Shown: positions 7,409 to 16,535, counted from the first letter of the stretch. The stretch is 64,000 nucleotides of DNA from Rossellomorea marisflavi (GCF_001274775.1 NZ_LGUE01000004.1:46163-110162), one strand, 5' to 3'. The notes: generated by a model from the sequence alone, not told the origin. Numbers and translations: made by a program.

Positions 7409-8254
7409 ATGAATCGTCTCTTTTCTACCGAGCTTTCCGTAGGCTATGACGATCGGCTCATCGTGAAGAATCTGAGCGTGAGTATACCGGATAAGCAGAT
7501 CACCACGATCATCGGACCAAACGGCTGCGGAAAGTCGACCTTGTTGAAAGCGATTACCCGGATCATTCCCCATCAGACGGGGAATATCCTTCTGGATGGA
7601 CAAAACATCCATAAACAAAGCACGAAGGAATTGGCCAAAAAAATGGCCATCCTCCCCCAGACCCCGGAAAGTGCAAGCGGATTGACTGTGGGTGAACTGG
7701 TATCGTACGGTCGATTTCCCCATCAGAAAGGCTTGGGCCGCTTGACGAAGAAGGATCATGATATGATCCACTGGGCAATGGAAGAGACGGGCACGCTTCC
7801 TTTCAAACACAGGGAAGTAGATGCTCTATCAGGAGGACAACGTCAGCGCGTGTGGATTGCCATGGCCCTCGCCCAGGAAACGGACATCATCTTCCTGGAT
7901 GAACCGACAACGTATCTCGATATGGCCCACCAGCTTGAGGTCCTTGAGCTCTTGGAGAGGCTTAACCGGGAACAAGGACGCACGATCGTCATGGTGCTCC
8001 ATGATCTGAATCAGGCAGCGCGGTTCGCCGATCATATCATCGCCCTGAAGGACGGTGACCTGGTGAGTTCCGGCACAGGGGAGCAGGTCATCACCCGTGA
8101 GACATTGAGGAAAGTGTTCAACATCGACGCCGAGATCGGCCGGGATCCACGCACCCTCAAACCTATATGCATCACCTACAATCTAATCAAAGGAGAAGAA
8201 CAACATGAAGAAATGGCTGGCACCTATCATTCTGCTATTCGTGCTACTAGTTAG
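7409..8254 (+). CDS. Iron-siderophore ABC transporter, ATP-binding protein (FhuC/FecE type)
   Basis: The 281-residue ATPase shows Walker A GPNGCGKST (about 37-45), a Q-loop in ILPQTPES, the ABC signature LSGGQRQR (about 139-146), Walker B IIFLDEP and the switch histidine in MVLHDLN. Family resemblance is to the FhuC/YusV/FecE group that energises iron-chelate uptake. An AGGAGG site precedes the ATG. The last 50 bases overlap the lipoprotein gene, so the C-terminal tail is unusual compared with shorter FhuC proteins. First gene of a four-gene operon (ATPase, binding protein, two permeases) under Fur. Confidence 0.9.
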   Translation: MNRLFSTELSVGYDDRLIVKNLSVSIPDKQITTIIGPNGCGKSTLLKAITRIIPHQTGNILLDGQNIHKQSTKELAKKMAILPQTPESASGLTVGELVSYGRFPHQKGLGRLTKKDHDMIHWAMEETGTLPFKHREVDALSGGQRQRVWIAMALAQETDIIFLDEPTTYLDMAHQLEVLELLERLNREQGRTIVMVLHDLNQAARFADHIIALKDGDLVSSGTGEQVITRETLRKVFNIDAEIGRDPRTLKPICITYNLIKGEEQHEEMAGTYHSAIRATS

Positions 8255-9128
8255 TGCATGTGGCAATCAAACATCAACGGATCAAAAAGAAGAGAAAAAG
8301 AAAGAAGACAAGGGAACCATTACCTATCAATCTGAAAACGGACCGGTAGAAGTTCCGGCCGACCCTAAACGCGTCGTCGTCCTGTCTTCATTCGCTGGTA
8401 ATGTCATGGCTCTGGATGTCCCTCTTGTCGGAGTGGATTCCTGGTCCAAGATGAACCCCCGCTGGGATGATTCCCTTAAAGATGTGAAGGAAGTCAGCGA
8501 TGAAGACCTTGAAAAGATCATCGAGTTGGACCCGGATCTCATCATCGGTCTATCCAATATCAAGAACGTCGATAAACTCAAAAAAATCGCCCCTACCGTT
8601 ACATATACGTATGGAAAAGTCGATTACCTCACACAGCATCTTGAGATCGGAAAACTCCTGAACAAAGAAGATGAAGCAAAAGCATGGGTCGATGATTTCA
8701 AAAAACGTGCAGCTGCTACTGGGGACGACATCAAAGCGAAAATCGGTGATGATGCCACTGTTTCCGTCATCGAAAGCTTCAATAAACAACTCTATGTGTA
8801 TGGAAACAACTGGGGACGTGGAACCGAGATCCTCTATCAGGAAATGGGACTGAATATGCCTGATAAAGTAAAAGAAGAAGCGCTTGAGCCAGGTTACTTC
8901 GCCCTTTCCACGGAAGTTCTACCTGACTTCGCTGGTGACTACCTGATCGTCAGCAAGGATCCGAATGCAGACAATTCTTTCACCAAGACGGATACGTATC
9001 GTTCGATTCCTGCAGTGAAGAATAACCGCGTATATGAAGTAAACATGATGGAATTCTACTTCAATGATCCTCTGACGCTGGATTACCAGCTCGAGTTCTT
9101 CAAAGAGAAATTCCTAGGAAACCAGTAA
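8205..9128 (+). CDS. Iron-hydroxamate-type siderophore-binding lipoprotein
   Basis: The 307-residue protein begins with a lipoprotein signal (MKKWLAPIILLFVLLVSACG, lipobox VSAC), followed by a charged linker. Its type III periplasmic-binding fold starts at PKRVVVLSSFAGNVMAL. The segments YGNNWGRGTEILYQEMGLN and ALEPGYFALSTEVLPDF resemble FhuD/FhuD2-type hydroxamate-binding proteins. It would be lipid-anchored outside the membrane and hand ferri-hydroxamates to the two permeases. The start, with GGAGAA upstream, lies within the 3' end of the ATPase gene. The exact ligand (ferrichrome, schizokinen, ferrioxamine) cannot be decided. Confidence 0.87.
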   Translation: MKKWLAPIILLFVLLVSACGNQTSTDQKEEKKKEDKGTITYQSENGPVEVPADPKRVVVLSSFAGNVMALDVPLVGVDSWSKMNPRWDDSLKDVKEVSDEDLEKIIELDPDLIIGLSNIKNVDKLKKIAPTVTYTYGKVDYLTQHLEIGKLLNKEDEAKAWVDDFKKRAAATGDDIKAKIGDDATVSVIESFNKQLYVYGNNWGRGTEILYQEMGLNMPDKVKEEALEPGYFALSTEVLPDFAGDYLIVSKDPNADNSFTKTDTYRSIPAVKNNRVYEVNMMEFYFNDPLTLDYQLEFFKEKFLGNQ

Positions 9129-9134
9129 TCTCCC

Positions 9135-9165
9135 GAAAGGAATTCTTACTATAAGAATTCCTTTC
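9135..9165. other. Intra-operon hairpin between binding protein and permease genes
   Basis: A 14-bp perfect stem (GAAAGGAATTCTTA) with a 3-base loop begins six bases after the binding-protein stop. Only a weak T-tract follows, so it is more likely a partial terminator or 3' mRNA stabiliser favouring excess binding protein. Confidence 0.65.
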
Positions 9166-9186
9166 TCTTATACTACGACAGAAAAG

Positions 9187-10188
9187 ATGATGGCTATGAG
9201 TCGAAAACTACCATACATACCTGCACTATCCATACTGATAATCGTATTATGCGCAACCTTCCTTGTATCGGTCACTTTTGGTGCGGCTGACACGTCCCTT
9301 GCCGATGTCTGGGGGGCGCTGACCAATACCGGGAGCGGGGACAAGATCTCGATCCTCCAGGAACTCCGCTTCCCCCGTGAAGTGGCTGCCATCCTGGTCG
9401 GCGCCGCCCTCAGCGTTTCCGGAGCCATCATGCAGGGGATGACCCGCAACCCCCTGGCTGATCCGGGGCTGCTCGGTCTCACGGCTGGAGCCAATGCTGC
9501 CCTTGCTGCCGCTCTTGCTTTCCTGCCTTCCATCGGTCCCTTCGGCATCATGCTTGCGTGTTTCATAGGAGCGGCCGCCGGGGCAGGACTCGTCTTTGGT
9601 ATCGGAGCTGCGAAAAGGGGCGGGTTCTCCCCATTCCGCATCGTCCTTGCAGGAGCGGCTGTATCGGCTTTTTTATTTGCTGTTTCTGAAGGAATCGGTC
9701 TTTATTTCAAACTATCAAAAGACATCTCCATGTGGACCGCTGGAGGACTGATCGGCACGACGTGGAATCAAATTTATATCATCGGTCCTTGCATCCTCTT
9801 AAGTGTGATCATTTCCATGGGGTTCTCAAGGCAATTGACCATCCTGAGCCTGAATGAGGAAGTCGCAGTCGGATTGGGTCAAAGAACGGTACTCGTCAAG
9901 TCGGCCCTATTCATTTTGACGGTCATCTTGGCAGGGTCTGCTGTCGCCCTCGTAGGGAATATGGCCTTTCTTGGACTGATGGTCCCTCATATCGCCCGGG
10001 CACTGACAGGGACCGATTATCGCACCATCATACCTGTCTCGGTCGTCCTCGGAAGCACGTTCATGCTTCTGGCCGATACGATCGGCCGGACCGTGAATGC
10101 ACCCTACGAGACTCCCGTTGCGGCCATTGTATCCATGATGGGCCTCCCCTTCTTCTTATTCATTGTTCGGAAAGGCGGTAAACTATGA
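9187..10188 (+). CDS. Iron-siderophore ABC transporter permease (FecCD family), first subunit
   Basis: The 333-residue protein has about nine to ten membrane segments and the FecCD (BtuC-like) pattern. RFPREVAAILVGAALSVSGAIMQGMTRNPLADPGLLG is present (positions about 55-91), and GNMAFLGLMVPHIAR near 258 is the coupling-helix region. It would pair with the next gene as a heterodimeric channel. The start is doubtful: ATGs at 9187, 9190 and 9196 all lack a convincing ribosome site. Its stop overlaps the second permease by ATGA. Confidence 0.88.
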   Translation: MMAMSRKLPYIPALSILIIVLCATFLVSVTFGAADTSLADVWGALTNTGSGDKISILQELRFPREVAAILVGAALSVSGAIMQGMTRNPLADPGLLGLTAGANAALAAALAFLPSIGPFGIMLACFIGAAAGAGLVFGIGAAKRGGFSPFRIVLAGAAVSAFLFAVSEGIGLYFKLSKDISMWTAGGLIGTTWNQIYIIGPCILLSVIISMGFSRQLTILSLNEEVAVGLGQRTVLVKSALFILTVILAGSAVALVGNMAFLGLMVPHIARALTGTDYRTIIPVSVVLGSTFMLLADTIGRTVNAPYETPVAAIVSMMGLPFFLFIVRKGGKL

Positions 10189-11192
10189 TCCATCCCAAGC
10201 TACTTAAAAAACAACGGGGGATCTTGATCGCCCTTCTGCTTTTCATTGTGTCTACTGTTTTGATCGGCATCAGCCTGGGGTATTCCTCCGTGTCGATTGA
10301 CCGGCTGATCCCCACCATCATGGGGAATGGGTCGTTCAAAGATGAATTCATCCTTTTCTCCATCAGGCTACCGAGGATCGTGATTACCGTCCTTGCCGGT
10401 ATGGCCCTTGCCCTTTCAGGCTCCATCCTGCAGACGATGACCAAAAATGACCTTGCAGATCCGGGTATCATCGGAATCAATTCCGGTGCCGGTGTCGCCA
10501 TCACGGTCTTTTTCCTGTTCTTCCCCATCGATGCAGGATCTTTCGCCTTCATGCTTCCAATCGTGGCCTTTGCCGGTGCGATTCTGACTGCTGGTCTCAT
10601 CTACTTTTTCTCCTCAACACGGGGAGGCGGACTTCAGCCCGTCAAGATGATCCTTGTGGGGGTCGGATTCTCCACGGCATTCTCCGGATTGATGATCATC
10701 ATGATTTCCAGTGCGGAACGGGCAAAAGTAGACTTCATCGCCAACTGGCTTGCCGGTAACATATGGGGAGCTGATTGGCCCTTCGTATGGGCGATCCTTC
10801 CTTGGCTGGTGATTCTGATACCGTTCACTCTGTATAAAGCCCGTACACTGAATCTCCTGGCCCTGAGCGACCCCGCTTCCATCGGCGTCGGTGTCGCACT
10901 GAAGAGGGAGAGGATCGTCCTTCTGTTCACAGCCGTCGCCCTGGCCGCATCAGCCGTCTCCGTGACGGGGGGGATCGCCTTCATCGGCCTGATGGCCCCC
11001 CATCTCGCCAAATCCATTGTCGGCCCTCGCCATCAGCTGTATCTTCCGGTAGCCTTGCTCCTCGGGGGCTGGCTGCTACTCGCAGCCGATACGGTCGGCA
11101 GAAATATCCTCGAGCCTGATGGTCTTCCTGCCGGGATCATGGCCGCTTTGATCGGGGCTCCCTATTTCGTGTATCTGCTTCTGAAAAAATAG
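10185..11192 (+). CDS. Iron-siderophore ABC transporter permease (FecCD family), second subunit
   Basis: The 335-residue protein is the second FecCD permease. It shows the same landmarks: RLPRIVITVLAGMALALSGSILQTMTKNDLADPGIIG near the N-terminus and GGIAFIGLMAPHLAK near 265. It is translationally coupled to the first permease through an ATGA overlap and ends the operon ahead of a strong terminator. With the ATPase and lipoprotein it makes a complete importer comparable to FhuBGCD or YfiYZ-YfhA-YusV. Control is inferred to be by the upstream Fur box. Confidence 0.9.
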   Translation: MIHPKLLKKQRGILIALLLFIVSTVLIGISLGYSSVSIDRLIPTIMGNGSFKDEFILFSIRLPRIVITVLAGMALALSGSILQTMTKNDLADPGIIGINSGAGVAITVFFLFFPIDAGSFAFMLPIVAFAGAILTAGLIYFFSSTRGGGLQPVKMILVGVGFSTAFSGLMIIMISSAERAKVDFIANWLAGNIWGADWPFVWAILPWLVILIPFTLYKARTLNLLALSDPASIGVGVALKRERIVLLFTAVALAASAVSVTGGIAFIGLMAPHLAKSIVGPRHQLYLPVALLLGGWLLLAADTVGRNILEPDGLPAGIMAALIGAPYFVYLLLKK

Positions 11193-11198
11193 CAGGGT

Positions 11199-11231
11199 AA
11201 AAAGCCGGATCTTCCAGGATCCGGCTTTTTT
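11199..11231 (+). terminator. Rho-independent terminator of the importer operon
   Basis: AAAAGCCGGATC and GATCCGGCTTTTTT form a long GC-rich stem with a short loop and T-run, seven bases after the permease stop. Confidence 0.9.
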
Positions 11232-11294
11232 GTGCTCATGAAGCCGGACAAATCCCAATATACTGTAGTCAATCATTGAAAGGAGTTGTTCATC

Positions 11295-12605
11295 ATGTTA
11301 GCTTCCATTGCCGATAGACTATCAAGACTTGTCCAGCGGTACTTGCCTGATGCTTTCGTCATCGCTGTCCTGCTTACGCTCCTCGTATTCGGTATCGGGA
11401 TTTTCCTGAAGCCGGCAGAGCCACTCAGCCTTGTTAAGTCATTCGGGGACGGCTTTTGGGTCTATTTGACGTTTACCATGCAAATGGTCCTTTTGCTTTT
11501 GACCGGCATGGTCCTTGCATCCGTGCCTTTTGTCAAAAAAGGGCTGCAGCAACTCGCCAAATGGGCAGACACCCCGACAAAGGCCTATGTGTACACCTTT
11601 TGCCTATCGGGTGCCGCTTATTACATCAACTGGGGGCTGGCTGTAGTGGTCGGTGCCATCCTGGTCAGGGAGATCGGCAGGCGCAATCAAAACGTTCACT
11701 TCCCTCTGCTCGTCGCAGCTGCTTATTCCCCCACCGCTCTTTACACAGCAGGATTATCAAGTTCAATCGGACTCACTGTCGCAACAAACGATCATTTCCT
11801 TGCCGATCTCATGGGTGTAATCCCTACTTCCGAAACGATTTTCAGCCCTTCTACCATCATCATATTCCTTGTTCTTTTCGTTACGATGCCCGTCATCATC
11901 TGTCTGATGGCACCAAAGGGGCAGGTCACCCCTTATGAAGAAAAGATCACCCAAAAGGTCAAAGTCCCGACCAGTGAGGAAGCGACCCCTGCATCATGGT
12001 TGGAAAAGACTCCTATACTCGGCGTCGTGACAGGATTGATCGGTATGATCTACGTGATCCATGAATTCATAGTGGGCCGGGACCTTGATCTGAACATCAT
12101 CAATCTTTTATTCCTGTCCCTCGGTTTGATCTTCCATGGATCCCTGCGTTCATTCGGCGAAGCGTTCAAAGAAGCCGCGGGGTCCACCTCCCCCATCATC
12201 CTGCAGTTCCCGTTTTATGCTGGGATCATCGCCGTTTTGACCAGTTCGGGATTGGGGGAAAGCATCATCAAGGGGATGACATCGATCGCCAATAAAGAAA
12301 CCTTCGATATCTTCACGTACTGGACAGCGGGAATCGTCAATCTCCTGGCCCCGTCCGGTGGAGGTCAATGGGCATTGCAGGGCCCCCTCCAAGTACCGGC
12401 GGGGATGAATCTAGGAGTGGAGCCTTCAACCATCGCCATGGCTGTCGGATGGGGTGACGCTTGGACCAATCTCATCCAGCCTTTCTGGGCCCTCCCGATC
12501 CTCAGCATCGTCGGACTGCATATCCGCCACATCATGGGCTACTGTTTCATCCTGGCCGTATGGGTCGGGTTCGTGACCACCATCCTCATGTTATTCCTTT
12601 ATTAA
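11295..12605 (+). CDS. Short-chain fatty acid transporter (AtoE family)
   Basis: The 436-residue polytopic membrane protein matches the AtoE short-chain fatty acid transporter family (PF02667, TIGR00366). It has the N-terminal LVQRYLPDAFVIAVLLTLLVF and the conserved GFWVYLTFTMQMVLLLLTGMVLA. NLLAPSGGGQWALQGP, near residue 355, is a family hallmark. Likely role: uptake of acetoacetate, butyrate or similar acids. The ATG at 11295 is chosen because AAGGAG at 11280-11285 precedes it; the in-frame TTG at 11286 overlaps the site. It stands alone, and repeat copy B, ten bases past the stop, probably supplies its terminator. Confidence 0.85.
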   Translation: MLASIADRLSRLVQRYLPDAFVIAVLLTLLVFGIGIFLKPAEPLSLVKSFGDGFWVYLTFTMQMVLLLLTGMVLASVPFVKKGLQQLAKWADTPTKAYVYTFCLSGAAYYINWGLAVVVGAILVREIGRRNQNVHFPLLVAAAYSPTALYTAGLSSSIGLTVATNDHFLADLMGVIPTSETIFSPSTIIIFLVLFVTMPVIICLMAPKGQVTPYEEKITQKVKVPTSEEATPASWLEKTPILGVVTGLIGMIYVIHEFIVGRDLDLNIINLLFLSLGLIFHGSLRSFGEAFKEAAGSTSPIILQFPFYAGIIAVLTSSGLGESIIKGMTSIANKETFDIFTYWTAGIVNLLAPSGGGQWALQGPLQVPAGMNLGVEPSTIAMAVGWGDAWTNLIQPFWALPILSIVGLHIRHIMGYCFILAVWVGFVTTILMLFLY

Positions 12606-12614
12606 TCAAAAAAT

Positions 12615-12921
12615 GAGGCTGAGATAAACATGTTTTAGTCATAGTAAAACCCGAATCTTTTGCCTGCGATAAAGCAAATGATCCGGGTTTTACATTCGTT
12701 TAATGACCATTCAAATTTCATCGTTTCCAGCGGTTGATCGGAGTGCAAGACGAAGACTCCTGCGGGAAGAGTAGCTGATGTGAGACCCCGCAGGCCTGCC
12801 GAGGAGGCTCACGGGCTACCCGCGGAAAGCGAAGTCTTGCACGGAGATCATGAGCGGTAGTAAGATCCTATACTGATCGTGTTCGGCATTAAAGGGGCCT
12901 TTTTTAGTTTTGTCCCATCCT
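12615..12921 (+). repeat. Dispersed structured repeat, copy B (full length)
   Basis: This is a full copy of the roughly 300-bp repeat, starting GAGGCTGAGATAAACATG and ending TTTTGTCCCATCC. It holds an AT-flanked hairpin (AAAACCCGAATC... paired with ...GATCCGGGTTTT) near 12646-12693. A central GC-rich module (about 12745-12845) has its own inverted ends (GTGCAAGAC and GTCTTGCAC). It fills the gap between convergent AtoE and BASS genes. No ORF, transposase or target-site duplication is evident. Confidence 0.88.
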
Positions 12922-12930
12922 CTTTTTTGA

Positions 12931-13893
12931 TTATCCAGCTTTCATCTTTTCTTCCGTCTCATCGACTCTAGCAGGTTTCTTACTCCAATAGGTCGCCAGG
13001 ATCGGACCTGATATATTATGCCATACTGCTCCAATCACGCTTGGAAGTGCGGCAAGCGGACCAAAATGGGCGGTGGCGAGTGCTACACCGAGTCCAGAAT
13101 TCTGCATCCCGACCTCGATGGAAATCGCCCTTCTGTCCCCTTCCTTCAATTTCATGATGACGGCGGCCACATACCCAAGGGTCAAACCGAGCAGATTATG
13201 AAGCATCACGGCAACAAAAATGATTGCTCCGGAAGTACGGATGCTCGGGGCGTTGGCAGAAACGACGGCCGTTACGATCGTCATAATGGCAAGGACCGAA
13301 ATCAACGGAATGATCTCAAGACTCTTCTCGACGATGCCAGGAAGAAGCTTCTGGACGATGATACCAAGTGTGATCGGCACGATGATCACCTGGAAGATCG
13401 ACAGGAACATGGCCAGGGGATCAACCGGCATCCACTGCCCTGCCAGTCCAAGGAGAATCAACGGAGTGGCAAGGGGGGCAAGGAGCGTTGACAACGACGT
13501 CATGGCAACCGATAGGGCAAGATTCCCGCGGGCAAGATAGACCATCACGTTCGACGCTGTTCCGCCCGGTACCGAGCCAAGAAGGACTAATCCCGCAGCC
13601 AGTTGATCCGAGAGGCCGAGGAGATAGGCGATGAGAAGCGCGCCGAGGGGCATGATCAAAAACTGTGCCAGGATCCCGACGATGACCGGAAGCGGCTTCT
13701 TCACGACCAGCTGAAAATCCACCGGTTTTAGCGTCAGGCCCATCCCGAACATGACCACACCCAGGAGGATGGTGATGTATCCTCCAAGGGGAAGGAAAGG
13801 TGCCGGGATGAAATAGGCCACGACCGCTACAAGGATGACCCAAAGGGCAAAGTACTTTCCAGCAGTTTTGCTGATGGTCTCAAGGAATTTCAT
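12931..13893 (-). CDS. Bile acid:sodium symporter family (BASS) transporter
   Basis: The 320-residue protein has nine to ten membrane segments typical of the BASS family (PF01758, related to B. subtilis YocS). The motifs GSVPGGTASNVMVYLARGN (about 105-125) and IEVGMQNSGLGVALA (about 258-272) are the crossed-helix sodium and substrate sites. Bacterial BASS proteins move organic anions, including keto acids and pantoate. Here it is coupled by an ATGA overlap to the D-lactate dehydrogenase gene, so a 2-hydroxy- or 2-keto-acid such as lactate or pyruvate is a reasonable guess. AAGGAGG precedes the start. Confidence 0.87.
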   Translation of the reverse strand: MKFLETISKTAGKYFALWVILVAVVAYFIPAPFLPLGGYITILLGVVMFGMGLTLKPVDFQLVVKKPLPVIVGILAQFLIMPLGALLIAYLLGLSDQLAAGLVLLGSVPGGTASNVMVYLARGNLALSVAMTSLSTLLAPLATPLILLGLAGQWMPVDPLAMFLSIFQVIIVPITLGIIVQKLLPGIVEKSLEIIPLISVLAIMTIVTAVVSANAPSIRTSGAIIFVAVMLHNLLGLTLGYVAAVIMKLKEGDRRAISIEVGMQNSGLGVALATAHFGPLAALPSVIGAVWHNISGPILATYWSKKPARVDETEEKMKAG

Positions 13894-15284
13894 TGTCCCG
13901 CCTCCTTTTGTTTGATCAGTTTATTGGGGTTGAAGATTCCCTTGGGATCGAGGGCTTCTTTGATCCTTTCCATCACCCGCAGGGAATCACCGTGCTCCAG
14001 TTCCTGATACTTTTGCTTCCCTACTCCGACACCATGCTCACCCGTACAGGTCCCCCTGCGTTCAAGTGCGTATTCAACGATCTGTTCGTTGAACTGTGCA
14101 GCTTTCTCCACTTCCCGGGGATTTTCCATATCGATCATGAGGAGCACATGGTAGTTCCCATCGCCTACGTGACCGAGTATGCCTCCTGTGAGTCCGAAGG
14201 TATCCAGCCTCTTCCTGGCGTCCCTGATGGCCCCTGAAAGCTCGGATATGGGAACACAAACATCGGTCACCATCATCTTCTTGCCTTTGTTCCCATGAAT
14301 ATAGGCATAGGCAAGATTATGACGGGCATCCCATAACCGATTCCTTGCCCCTTGGTCCGTTTCAAAGGCAACAGACTCGCACCCATGATCAGCGACGATT
14401 TCCTTTGTGAATTCCACATCCTGGGCGAGACCCGCTTCGTTTCCGTGAAATTCAAGGAAGAGCGTGGGCTTTTCATGATAATCCGTTTCACTGAATCGAT
14501 TGGCCTGCACCATGGACGTTTCATCCAGAAGCTCGACCCTGGCAATCGGAACACCTGCCTGCAAGATTGATACAACGGCTTCCACTGCATCATCCAGCTC
14601 TTGGAACGAGGCTCTTGCTGCTACAATATGCTCTGGTATCCCGTATACTCTCAATGTCAGTTCCGTTATGCACCCAAGCGTCCCTTCCGATCCTACAAAC
14701 AGACTGTTGAGGTGGTAACCCGAGGATGATTTCTGTGCAAGGTTCCCGGTATGTATGATACTTCCGTCTGGAGTCACGACCTCCAGATCACGGACCTGAT
14801 CCCGCATGACCCCATATTTCACGGAAGTCGTCCCGCTTGCATTGGTAGCTGCCATGCCGCCAAGTGTTGCATCGGCTCCGGGATCGACGGAAAAGAACAA
14901 ACCGTGTTTCTTGAGTTCCTTATTGAGCTGGGAGCGAGTGACACCCGGCTGCACGGTAACCAAAAAGTCCTTTTCCCTCACTTCCACTATTCGATTCATT
15001 TTGGAAAAATCGATGGTGATCCCCCGCTCATACGGAATGACATGACCTTCCAGACTTGTTCCAAGTCCAAATGGGATTACCGGTACTTCATGAGCAGCCG
15101 CTGTCTTCACGACGGCCCTTACGTCTTCTGCACAAGAAGGGAAGACCACCAGATCGGGATTACTCGGTTCGTGATAGGACTCATCCCTCCCATGTTGCTC
15201 CCTTACTGTTATATTGGTTGATAACTGGTCTTTCCCCAGTACGTTCTGAAGTTCTTCATATAATGTTTCTGTGTCTGTGTTCAT
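13890..15284 (-). CDS. FAD-linked D-lactate dehydrogenase (cytochrome type, GlcD/DLD family)
   Basis: The 464-residue protein has an N-terminal FAD-binding domain (PF01565) with PVIPFGLGTSLEGHVIP and DPGADATLGGMAATNASGT. Its C-terminal FAD-oxidase domain (PF02913) has GHVGDGNYH and GTCTGEHGVGVGKQKY. These support oxidation of a 2-hydroxy acid, most likely D-lactate to pyruvate, with electrons passed to the respiratory chain. It is distinct from the GlcD at 49589-51001. An AGGAGGAG site precedes the ATG. First gene of a two-gene operon with the BASS transporter. Glycolate cannot be excluded as substrate. Confidence 0.87.
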   Translation of the reverse strand: MNTDTETLYEELQNVLGKDQLSTNITVREQHGRDESYHEPSNPDLVVFPSCAEDVRAVVKTAAAHEVPVIPFGLGTSLEGHVIPYERGITIDFSKMNRIVEVREKDFLVTVQPGVTRSQLNKELKKHGLFFSVDPGADATLGGMAATNASGTTSVKYGVMRDQVRDLEVVTPDGSIIHTGNLAQKSSSGYHLNSLFVGSEGTLGCITELTLRVYGIPEHIVAARASFQELDDAVEAVVSILQAGVPIARVELLDETSMVQANRFSETDYHEKPTLFLEFHGNEAGLAQDVEFTKEIVADHGCESVAFETDQGARNRLWDARHNLAYAYIHGNKGKKMMVTDVCVPISELSGAIRDARKRLDTFGLTGGILGHVGDGNYHVLLMIDMENPREVEKAAQFNEQIVEYALERRGTCTGEHGVGVGKQKYQELEHGDSLRVMERIKEALDPKGIFNPNKLIKQKEAGQ

Positions 15285-15392
15285 ATGCTTCTCCTCCTGA
15301 TGATGGTTATTGTCGAATTATACCTAATAATCAGAATTTTACAATGACATGAGAGGAACTTTTTTCAAAAACTTCTTATTTTCCTTTACTCA

Positions 15393-15432
15393 CAAAAAAA
15401 TCCGTCCCCAAACTACTGTAGGGGACGGATTA
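15393..15432 (-). terminator. Terminator of the alpha/beta hydrolase gene
   Basis: ATCCGTCCCC (15400-15409) pairs with GGGGACGGAT (15421-15430) across an 11-base loop. On the minus strand seven T residues follow. Confidence 0.85.
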
Positions 15433-15435
15433 TTC

Positions 15436-16413
15436 TCAATTATTTTCTTCCTGCTCCATCATCGCTTCATTGACAAAGTCAATGACTTTCGTGCCGTATT
15501 CGGGTTCATTCACCAGGAACCCTTCCGTATGACCTGCTCCCGGGACGATCCACATGTCCTTCTTTCCTCCGGCTGCCTTATAGATCTCCGTCGCCATTTC
15601 CGTCGGGACCAGTTCATCTTCAGCTCCGTGAATGATCAGGAGGGGAAGATCATTCTTCTTTACCTGCTCGACAGCAGATGCCTCTTTGAATGAATACCCC
15701 GCCCGGATCTTGGTGACGATGGATGTGGCGTCTACAAGGGGGAAGGCGGGAAGGTCATAGAGATATTTCAACTGATGGGCAAGCTCGTCCTCGAGATTTG
15801 TATAGGCACTATCGGAGATGATCCCCTTCACTTCGGGCGGCAGATCTTCTCCGCTCGTCATCAGGACGGTCGAAGCCCCCATGGAGAACCCATGAAGGAA
15901 GATCGCTTCCTCCCCTTTCTCCTTGACGAGGAAGTCGATCCATTTTACATAATCGAGCCGGTCCGGCCAGCCGTACCCGATATAGTCGCCTTCACTGTCC
16001 CCGTGCCCCCTTGCATCGGGCTTAAGAATATTATAGCCTTGGCGATAATAGAACCGTGTCACCTCGGGAAGCTGGTCGCTGTTCCCTTTGTACCCGTGGG
16101 CAAGGACGACCGTCTTCCCGTTCGGGTACTTATTCTTGAGGTACAGGCCCTTCAAGGTAAGACCGTCGTCGGATTGGATGGATACCTGTTCGAATTTTTG
16201 CCTGCTCGTCCAACTGCGCAGTTCTTCCAGCCTTTTTTGTTCTTCTTCCAATGCGCTCACCGCTTCAACCGCCTTATCCGTTCCTCCGTAGAGCTGGACA
16301 ACACCGCTGTTGCGGCTGATGGCAAGATCATATATATAGTTACCTGCAAGCCCCAGGACGATGACAACGAGGGCCAACAATGAGCCGATCAACCAAATGA
16401 TTCGTCTTTTCAT
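15436..16413 (-). CDS. Membrane-anchored alpha/beta hydrolase
   Basis: The 325-residue protein has one N-terminal membrane segment (IIWLIGSLLALVVIVLGLAG), then a short coiled region and an alpha/beta-hydrolase domain from about residue 75. The nucleophile elbow GFSMGAS (about 174-180), the Asp in HGAEDELVP and the His in GAGHTEGF give a complete triad; VLAHGYKGN forms the oxyanion region. This layout resembles YqkD-type extracytoplasmic hydrolases of bacilli. The substrate is unknown. ATG 16413 is chosen for its 8-base spacing from AAGGAG; a GTG lies one codon earlier. It is a single gene with its own terminator. Confidence 0.83.
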   Translation of the reverse strand: MKRRIIWLIGSLLALVVIVLGLAGNYIYDLAISRNSGVVQLYGGTDKAVEAVSALEEEQKRLEELRSWTSRQKFEQVSIQSDDGLTLKGLYLKNKYPNGKTVVLAHGYKGNSDQLPEVTRFYYRQGYNILKPDARGHGDSEGDYIGYGWPDRLDYVKWIDFLVKEKGEEAIFLHGFSMGASTVLMTSGEDLPPEVKGIISDSAYTNLEDELAHQLKYLYDLPAFPLVDATSIVTKIRAGYSFKEASAVEQVKKNDLPLLIIHGAEDELVPTEMATEIYKAAGGKKDMWIVPGAGHTEGFLVNEPEYGTKVIDFVNEAMMEQEENN

Positions 16414-16535
16414 CACTCGTTCTCCTTCGATCGTCAGTCATCTCATGGAAGCCTGTCAATGGTAGGTAGGATCACCCGTCAGTTGCGGGAAGTGTATCTT
16501 CCGAAGATTTCTGAACTAGATTGTCTTTACCCCTT

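Noticed and set aside
12615..12921. Insertion sequence
   Set aside because: No transposase ORF or clear target duplication is present in any copy; it fits a small non-coding structured repeat better.
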